Of a DNA stretch of 64,000 nucleotides, positions 59,300 through 64,000 are shown in pieces; the first letter of the stretch is position 1, and each line of letters starts with the position of its first letter. This DNA comes from Bradyrhizobium sp. C9. Lineage in GTDB: Bacteria > Pseudomonadota > Alphaproteobacteria > Rhizobiales > Xanthobacteraceae. The notes under the pieces were generated by a model, which was not told the DNA's origin, did not search any database, and saw only the letters and a list, made by a program, of their open reading frames with translations. Position numbers and translations under genes: made by a program. Where the stretch lies: positions 1 through 64,000 of the forward strand of contig NZ_NWTG01000012.1 in assembly GCF_002532045.1 (NCBI RefSeq), given 5' to 3'.

Positions 59300-60253
59300 T
59301 TATGGGAACAACGCACGGCCGCGACGCGCGACTGCGTCGGCATTATCGGGACCGCCGACGCGGCGCGAGCCCGGGCGCGGCGCAAGATTGTCCGGCGTCT
59401 TGATGTTGCTCGCGAGGCCGGCAGCCTCGAACGCCTTGATCAGCCACCAGCCGAGATCGATCTGACCCGGCAACAGCCCGAGCTTGGCGGAGCCGGGATA
59501 GGCGTGGTGATTGTTGTGCCAGCTCTCGCCCATGCTGATCAGCCCGGCGACGCCGATATTGTAGCCCTGGGCTGCAACGCCTTCGATGACCCAGGTCTGT
59601 CCGCCCTTGCGGTGTGAGTAGTGACCGATCAACCAGTGCCCGGTGACGCAGACGGCGACCCGGACGCAGATGCCCCAGACCAGCCAACTCCACGAGCCGA
59701 TGGCAAAAAACAGGATCGCCCAGGGCAATTGCTGCCACATCCAGCTTCGCTCGACGAAGGCATAGAAGCGGTCATCGGCGAGCCGCGGTTCGAGGCGGAA
59801 GATCGGCGGGCGCTTCAGCACGAGGGTGCAGTGCAGCTGCCACCATGCATCGCGCCAGAAGCCGGCGGCGTGGCGGGAGTAGGGGTGGCACGCCGCCTGG
59901 CGTTGCGCCCAGTCGCGGAAATCGTGCAGCCGCACCATGCCGTAGGGGCCGGCCATCCCGACCAGCGTGCCGAGATAGACGCAGAAGCGCTCGAGCCACA
60001 GCGGGCAGTCGAAACTCGCATGGATCAGGCGGCGATGCATGCCGACCGAATGGCCGAAGCACAGCGTGATCGCGCTTGTTGCGATGAACAGCGCGAATGC
60101 GCTCCAGGAGAACAGCAGCGGCCCGAACACGATCGCAACCGCAGTCATGCCGCCGAGCCACAGCGACTTCGCCGGCGCCCAACGCACGCGCCCGTCCAGC
60201 GGGTCGGTGCTGTCGTCCGCGAAGATGCGTTCGGACCCGGGTTGCAGCGTCAT
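59300..60253 (-). CDS. Membrane fatty-acid desaturase family protein
   Basis: A 317-residue integral membrane di-iron protein. GHSVGMHRRLIHASF and WHNNHHAYPGSAKLG are the first and third histidine boxes. The usual middle H-x2-H-H box is degenerate (WAQRQAACHPYSRHAAGF), so activity needs testing. Four or more membrane helices are visible (MTAVAIVFGPLLF, ALFIATSAITLC, VYLGTLVGMAG, LPWAILFFAIGSWSWLVW). The ATG is preferred over a TTG nine codons earlier. Together with fabA at 51981 it adds a second route to unsaturated lipids in the window. Confidence 0.78.
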   Translation of the reverse strand: MTLQPGSERIFADDSTDPLDGRVRWAPAKSLWLGGMTAVAIVFGPLLFSWSAFALFIATSAITLCFGHSVGMHRRLIHASFDCPLWLERFCVYLGTLVGMAGPYGMVRLHDFRDWAQRQAACHPYSRHAAGFWRDAWWQLHCTLVLKRPPIFRLEPRLADDRFYAFVERSWMWQQLPWAILFFAIGSWSWLVWGICVRVAVCVTGHWLIGHYSHRKGGQTWVIEGVAAQGYNIGVAGLISMGESWHNNHHAYPGSAKLGLLPGQIDLGWWLIKAFEAAGLASNIKTPDNLAPRPGSRRVGGPDNADAVARRGRALFP

Positions 60254-60446
60254 TCCATTGCCTGAAGTTGCGCGCCGCAAATTGGGATGGCGCGGCCCTT
60301 GCTGTCAATCCGCCGCGCAGATCCGTCATGTCGCAGCCGATCGGGCACGACCTGATGTCGTTCGTGATCTCGGACAAGGTCGAGGGCTTGGCGCCCGACG
60401 GCACCGCGATGAAGTGACGATCTCCGTGCGGACGCGGCGCGGCGGG

Positions 60447-60974
60447 CTACTCCGCTTCGGCCTCCGTGGCCGGTTCGGCCGTCGCCGCCGGTGGTTCAAC
60501 TGTCACGGCCTTGAGCACCTTGCGCTTCGCCGCGCGGATCTCGAGCTGCAATGGCGGCTGATAGGACCCGGCCGGCGGCTCGAACATGAAGGCGTGGTGG
60601 CCGTCGCCCTTGTTGAGCTTGAGAAGATCCTTGCGGAACTGATCGGCGACGACTTCGGCGACATGGTCGCCGTTGAAATAGATATCGATCGTGACCCGCT
60701 TGTCGGGATGCTGCTCGTACAACGCCCAGCCGGCGATCCTGTTCTCGCTGAAAACGTCGACATGGCCGGTGACCTCGCCTGAAAGGCTCTCGATGCCGGC
60801 TTCGATCACCTCAAGGTCGCTCTTGTAGATCGACCGCGTCACATCGAAGCTGAAATGCGCGGTATCGACGCATTGGTCGAGCAGGTTCTGCCGATGCTCT
60901 TTCATTCGTTGCAGTGTGTCCAGCTCGCCCAGCTTGACGTACATGCCGACGATACCTTCGATCCCAGGATTCAT
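60447..60974 (-). CDS. Small beta-domain protein, unknown function
   Basis: A 175-residue cytoplasmic protein. Residues about 1-65 are helical and charged. Residues about 75-150 form a beta domain (GHVDVFSENRIAGWALYEQHP, then ITIDIYFNGDHVAEVVADQFRKDL and GHHAFMFEPPAG in pieces), similar to a domain I have seen attached to rhizobial sugar-modifying enzymes. The C-terminus is Ala/Glu-rich. The start has a GGGGAGCG site. No catalytic motif is visible. Confidence 0.68.
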   Translation of the reverse strand: MNPGIEGIVGMYVKLGELDTLQRMKEHRQNLLDQCVDTAHFSFDVTRSIYKSDLEVIEAGIESLSGEVTGHVDVFSENRIAGWALYEQHPDKRVTIDIYFNGDHVAEVVADQFRKDLLKLNKGDGHHAFMFEPPAGSYQPPLQLEIRAAKRKVLKAVTVEPPAATAEPATEAEAE

Positions 60975-61197
60975 GGTGTCGCTCCCCGCAATGCTACGAT
61001 CCTGTTTGCCCTCAGTAGCGTTCACAAATCGATGCTTCCTTGCGGAAAAATACTCCCGTCAAGACTTGGAGCGCCTCGTCCCGCCAAGACCGGTCTCGAA
61101 GACCTACATGACAGGCGTTCATGACATCTCGATCGTCCTGACCTAAAGTCGGTGCGGCCGGACCCGGCCCAATGACAAGGACAGGGAGAGCGAACCG

Positions 61198-62349
61198 ATG
61201 GAGCAGATCCGCGTATGCACGCATGACGGACCTGGAGCCAAGCCTGTAATCCGGACGGTGCCATGGCCGGAAGTCGGCAAAAAGGCGGCCTTGATCAAGG
61301 TCGGCGCCTGCGGCGTTTGCGGAACCGATCTGCACATCCTGAAAGGACACTGGCCGAAGCCGCTGCCATGGCCGTTCACGCTCGGCCACGAGCTCGGCGG
61401 CGTGATCGTCCAATGCGGCGAGGCGTTCACCGAAGACTTCATGAGCAAGCCGCTGCAGGTCGGATCGAAGGTGATGATCCCGCCCTTGATGCCGTGCGGC
61501 CGCTGCTATTACTGCATCCATTATCCCGAGAGCGCCAACAAGTGCCTGACGCCGGTGTATTACGGCCGCTATCTCGGCTTCGACAAGGCGCCGCACATGT
61601 GGGGCGGCTGGGCCGAATATGTCTATGTCGATCTCGACATGCTGCCCGGCACCAAGATCTACAAATTGCCTGACGACATGTCGCTGCGGCTCGGCGCGCT
61701 CTCGGAGCCGTTGACCTCCTGCATTCGCGCCTTCAACCGCGCCGCCCGCGCTGGCGGCTTCAGCTGGGGTGACACGGTGGTGATCCAGGGCTCCGGGCCG
61801 ATCGGCATCCTCGCGGTCGCGGCCGCGCAGGAGATGGGAGCAGGGCGCGTGATCTGCGTCGGCGCGCCGGAGGTGCCGCGGCTGGCGCTGGCGCGCAAGT
61901 TCGGCGCCGAGGCGACCGTCGATATCGAGCAGCTCAAGACGCCGGAGCAGCGCATCAAGGCGGTGCGCGACATCGTCGGCGGCTTCGGTGCCGACCTCGT
62001 GATGGATTGCTCGGGCCATCCGACCGCCGGCCCCGAGGGCATCGAGATGCTGCGCGACGGCGGCACCTATGTCGAGATGGGGCAGTTCACCGACGCCGGC
62101 TCGATCGATACGTCGTGGCACCGCATCTGCACCAAGGACCTCAACGTGCTCGGCTCCTGGGGCTTCACCGGCAACGATTTGCCGCTCGGCGTCGACATGC
62201 TCTACCGCACGCGCAACAAATATCCCTGGCTCGACATGCAGACGATCTATCCGTTTACCGAGGACGGCGTCGCGCAGGCGGTCGCGGACGCGATGGCGAT
62301 GAAGACGGTGAAGTCGACCATCGTGCCGTGGCCGGAGCTGGTCGGGTGA
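61198..62349 (+). CDS. Zinc-binding alcohol dehydrogenase (MDR family)
   Basis: A 383-residue medium-chain dehydrogenase. Catalytic-zinc ligands are Cys in GACGVCGTDLHI and His-Glu in LGHELGGVIVQ. The four-Cys structural-zinc lobe is PCGRCYYCIHYPESANKC, and VVIQGSGPIGILAVAAAQEMG is the NAD(P) Rossmann motif. The substrate (sugar alcohol, amino alcohol or other) is open. GGAGAGCGAACC precedes the ATG. The patatin gene follows 122 bp later on the same strand; the 172-bp gap upstream shows nothing notable. Confidence 0.88.
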   Translation: MEQIRVCTHDGPGAKPVIRTVPWPEVGKKAALIKVGACGVCGTDLHILKGHWPKPLPWPFTLGHELGGVIVQCGEAFTEDFMSKPLQVGSKVMIPPLMPCGRCYYCIHYPESANKCLTPVYYGRYLGFDKAPHMWGGWAEYVYVDLDMLPGTKIYKLPDDMSLRLGALSEPLTSCIRAFNRAARAGGFSWGDTVVIQGSGPIGILAVAAAQEMGAGRVICVGAPEVPRLALARKFGAEATVDIEQLKTPEQRIKAVRDIVGGFGADLVMDCSGHPTAGPEGIEMLRDGGTYVEMGQFTDAGSIDTSWHRICTKDLNVLGSWGFTGNDLPLGVDMLYRTRNKYPWLDMQTIYPFTEDGVAQAVADAMAMKTVKSTIVPWPELVG

Positions 62350-62471
62350 TGCAGGAAATGGAAGCAGGGCTATTCCTGTTGCAGTGCTCCCAAGCAATGC
62401 CGCCCGGGGCGCCGCCGGGGATGGCCGTGATATCGCTCGCCGGGACCGCGGTGCGGCGCTAACATCCGCCC

Positions 62472-64000
62472 ATGCAATCGAACCGTGTGCCGCCGAGCGC
62501 AACGTTTGCGTGGGGAAACCTGTCCGAGGACTTCGCGCTGTTCCGTACGCTCAGCGCCGAGCAGCGGCTGATCGCCTTTGGTGCGATGACCCGGCGCGAC
62601 CTGGTGCGTGGCGAACTGCTGGTTGAGCAGGGCGGCGCCTCGGACGCATTGTTCCTGGTGCTGCATGGCGCGCTCGCCGTGCAGCGGATCGATCATCCCG
62701 AGCCGATTGCGGAGCTTCGCGCCGGCGAGCTGGTCGGTGAGATCGGCTTCTTCGCCAACATCCCGCGCACGGCCAACGTGATCGCGATCCGCGATTCCAG
62801 CGTGCTGGTGCTGACGCGGGCGGCCTATGCGCGGCTTGTGCAGGAAGCGCCCGGCATCGTCGAGGCGCTGCTTGCCGCGCTCGCACAGCGCTTTGCCATC
62901 CAGACCGCGCGGCTGTTGCCGTCCCGGGCGTCACCGAAGGCGCGCACCGTCGCGCTGATTTCGGGCGGACGGGAGCCGGTGCCGCCTGCCTTTGAACGGA
63001 GGCTGCGCGAAGGCCTTGCCGCAGCAGGCGCCGAGATCGTCGATCTCGCGCGCCTGCAAGCGATGTTTCCCGGCCGCGCGCTGGATTCATCCGAGGTCGC
63101 CGACTGGCTCAACCGAATCGAATATGACGCGCCGCTGGTGGCCTATTTCGGTGGCGCTGAAGCATCGGAATGGGCGCGCAAGACCATTCGCCAGGCCGAT
63201 CTCGTGGTGTTCGCCTGCCGCGGTGATGCTCCGCCGCCGGTTCTTACCGAGATCGAGAGCTTCGCCTGCGCCGTGCATCCGGCGTCGGCGCGGCGCCTGG
63301 TGCGTGTTCACGATATCAGGCAACACGAGGTCAGCGGCACCGCGGCGTGGCTGGCGCGGCTGCCTTGCTTCATGCATCACCAGGTCGCGCTCGAGGACCA
63401 GATCGATATCGAGAGCCTGGTGCGCTTCCTGTGCGGCCGCGCGGTCGGGTTCGTCGCGGGCGGCGGCGGCAGCCTCGGCACCGCGCATGTCGGCGTCTAC
63501 AAGGCGTTTCGCGAGCGCGGCGCGATGTTCGACATCTTTGTCGGCACCAGCGTCGGTTCGGCGATGGCGGCCGGCTTTGCCAAGAATTACGACGCCGAGC
63601 ATCTCGAGCGCGGCACCCATGAGATCTTCGTCTCCAGCCGCAGCTTCCGCCGCCCGACCTGGCCGCGTTACGCGCTGCTCGACCACAAGGCGTTCGATCG
63701 GGCGCTTGCCGATCAATACGGCCACACCTGCCGGATCGAGGATTGCTGGCGGCCGTTCGCGGCGGTCGCGACCAACCTGTCGACGCACAGTCTCGAATTG
63801 ATCAGGACCGGTCTGCTCTGGCAGGCGGTGCGGGCATCCAGCGCGATCCCCGGCCTGCTGCCGCCGTTCTACACCAAAGACGGCTCGATGCTGGTCGACG
63901 GATGCCTCGTCGACAACGTTCCGCTGGCGCAGATGCACCAGATGAAGAGCGGGCCGAACCTGGTGGTGCATTTCGGCGAGCCGGCGACCGAGATGTTCGA
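62472..64000 (+). CDS. Cyclic-nucleotide-binding patatin-like phospholipase (3-prime end outside window)
   Basis: A partial protein of at least 509 residues, NTE-like in layout. Residues about 20-130 form a cNMP-binding barrel (GELLVEQGGASDALFLVLHGALAV, GELVGEIGFFANIPRTANV). A linker and then a patatin domain from about 317 follow: GGGGSLGTAHVGV (oxyanion hole), GTSVGS (nucleophile Ser360) and DGCLVDN (Asp476). It should hydrolyse lysophospholipid or phospholipid at the membrane, tuned by a cyclic nucleotide if the barrel still binds one. Start ATG begins MQSNRVPPS. Confidence 0.9.
   Translation, partial: MQSNRVPPSATFAWGNLSEDFALFRTLSAEQRLIAFGAMTRRDLVRGELLVEQGGASDALFLVLHGALAVQRIDHPEPIAELRAGELVGEIGFFANIPRTANVIAIRDSSVLVLTRAAYARLVQEAPGIVEALLAALAQRFAIQTARLLPSRASPKARTVALISGGREPVPPAFERRLREGLAAAGAEIVDLARLQAMFPGRALDSSEVADWLNRIEYDAPLVAYFGGAEASEWARKTIRQADLVVFACRGDAPPPVLTEIESFACAVHPASARRLVRVHDIRQHEVSGTAAWLARLPCFMHHQVALEDQIDIESLVRFLCGRAVGFVAGGGGSLGTAHVGVYKAFRERGAMFDIFVGTSVGSAMAAGFAKNYDAEHLERGTHEIFVSSRSFRRPTWPRYALLDHKAFDRALADQYGHTCRIEDCWRPFAAVATNLSTHSLELIRTGLLWQAVRASSAIPGLLPPFYTKDGSMLVDGCLVDNVPLAQMHQMKSGPNLVVHFGEPATEMF

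Noticed and set aside
60329..60417. A 29-codon plus-strand open frame between the desaturase and the beta-domain gene
   Set aside because: No ribosome site and no recognisable composition; too short to support.

Overview
The window looks like chromosomal DNA of a GC-rich alphaproteobacterium, most likely Bradyrhizobium or a close relative. I base this on family resemblance, not on a database search. The clues are groES-groEL behind a CIRCE-like site, an Usg-family gene, a DUF3126-type gene, an NDUFS6-like zinc-finger gene, a tandem glycine riboswitch, many dpp-type transporter genes, and several families of short palindromic intergenic repeats. I found no insertion sequence, prophage, integrase, CRISPR array or rRNA. 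One tRNA, tRNA-Leu(UAA), is present.

Layout. 1-4765: start of groEL, groES, Usg, a cupin with a histone-like basic tail, a CNT nucleoside transporter and an MFS exporter, then about 500 bp of repeats. 5272-12702: a short-chain dehydrogenase and the proteasome-like peptidase Anbu. Further along the same strand lie a transglutaminase, an alpha-E protein and a circularly permuted ATP-grasp protein, the classic partners of Anbu. A plus-strand solute-binding protein gene and an AhpD-like gene lie between Anbu and its partners. 12930-18551: MoCF/CinA N-domain protein, Gpt, an uncharacterised protein with an Ada-like Cys pair, a MetE-like protein, and a GST / 2-hydroxychromene-carboxylate isomerase / quinone oxidoreductase group. 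18664-22274: a NIT-domain chemoreceptor, an alpha/beta hydrolase and an enoyl-CoA hydratase.

22410-36808 is a large catabolic block. It holds a dpp-type ABC transporter (two permeases and a fused double ATPase), an M81 (MlrC-like) protein, three M20 peptidases, an amidase, a D-amino-acid-dehydrogenase-like flavoprotein and a divergent solute-binding protein. The flavoprotein is preceded by a clear tandem glycine riboswitch with a recognisable promoter. Together the genes suggest uptake and hydrolysis of small peptides or amidated amino acids, with release of glycine or D-amino acids for oxidation.

36889-49880: small membrane and PilZ proteins, a phospholipase-D-like protein with a long Lys/Ala tail, tRNA-Leu, a lipoprotein, an aromatic-ring-type FAD monooxygenase with a zinc-finger protein, and a hydrolase whose entire gene lies antisense inside the open frame of a membrane protein. 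These are followed by cysE, a gamma-carbonic-anhydrase-like protein and several small proteins. 50036-57344: a Gly/His/Tyr-rich secreted protein, and a TetR-fabA-coiled-coil operon with a perfect palindromic operator and a terminator. Then come an acyltransferase-SGNH protein, a truncated secreted-protein gene, a BTLCP (LapG-like) protease and a tandem PilZ protein. 57498-64000: a second FAD monooxygenase, a fatty-acid desaturase, a small beta-domain protein, a zinc alcohol dehydrogenase, and a cyclic-nucleotide-binding patatin phospholipase cut by the window edge.

The most promising loci for new biology are the Anbu / ATP-grasp / alpha-E / transglutaminase set, the glycine-riboswitch-controlled amino-acid oxidation block, and two unrelated proteins carrying histone-H1-like tails.
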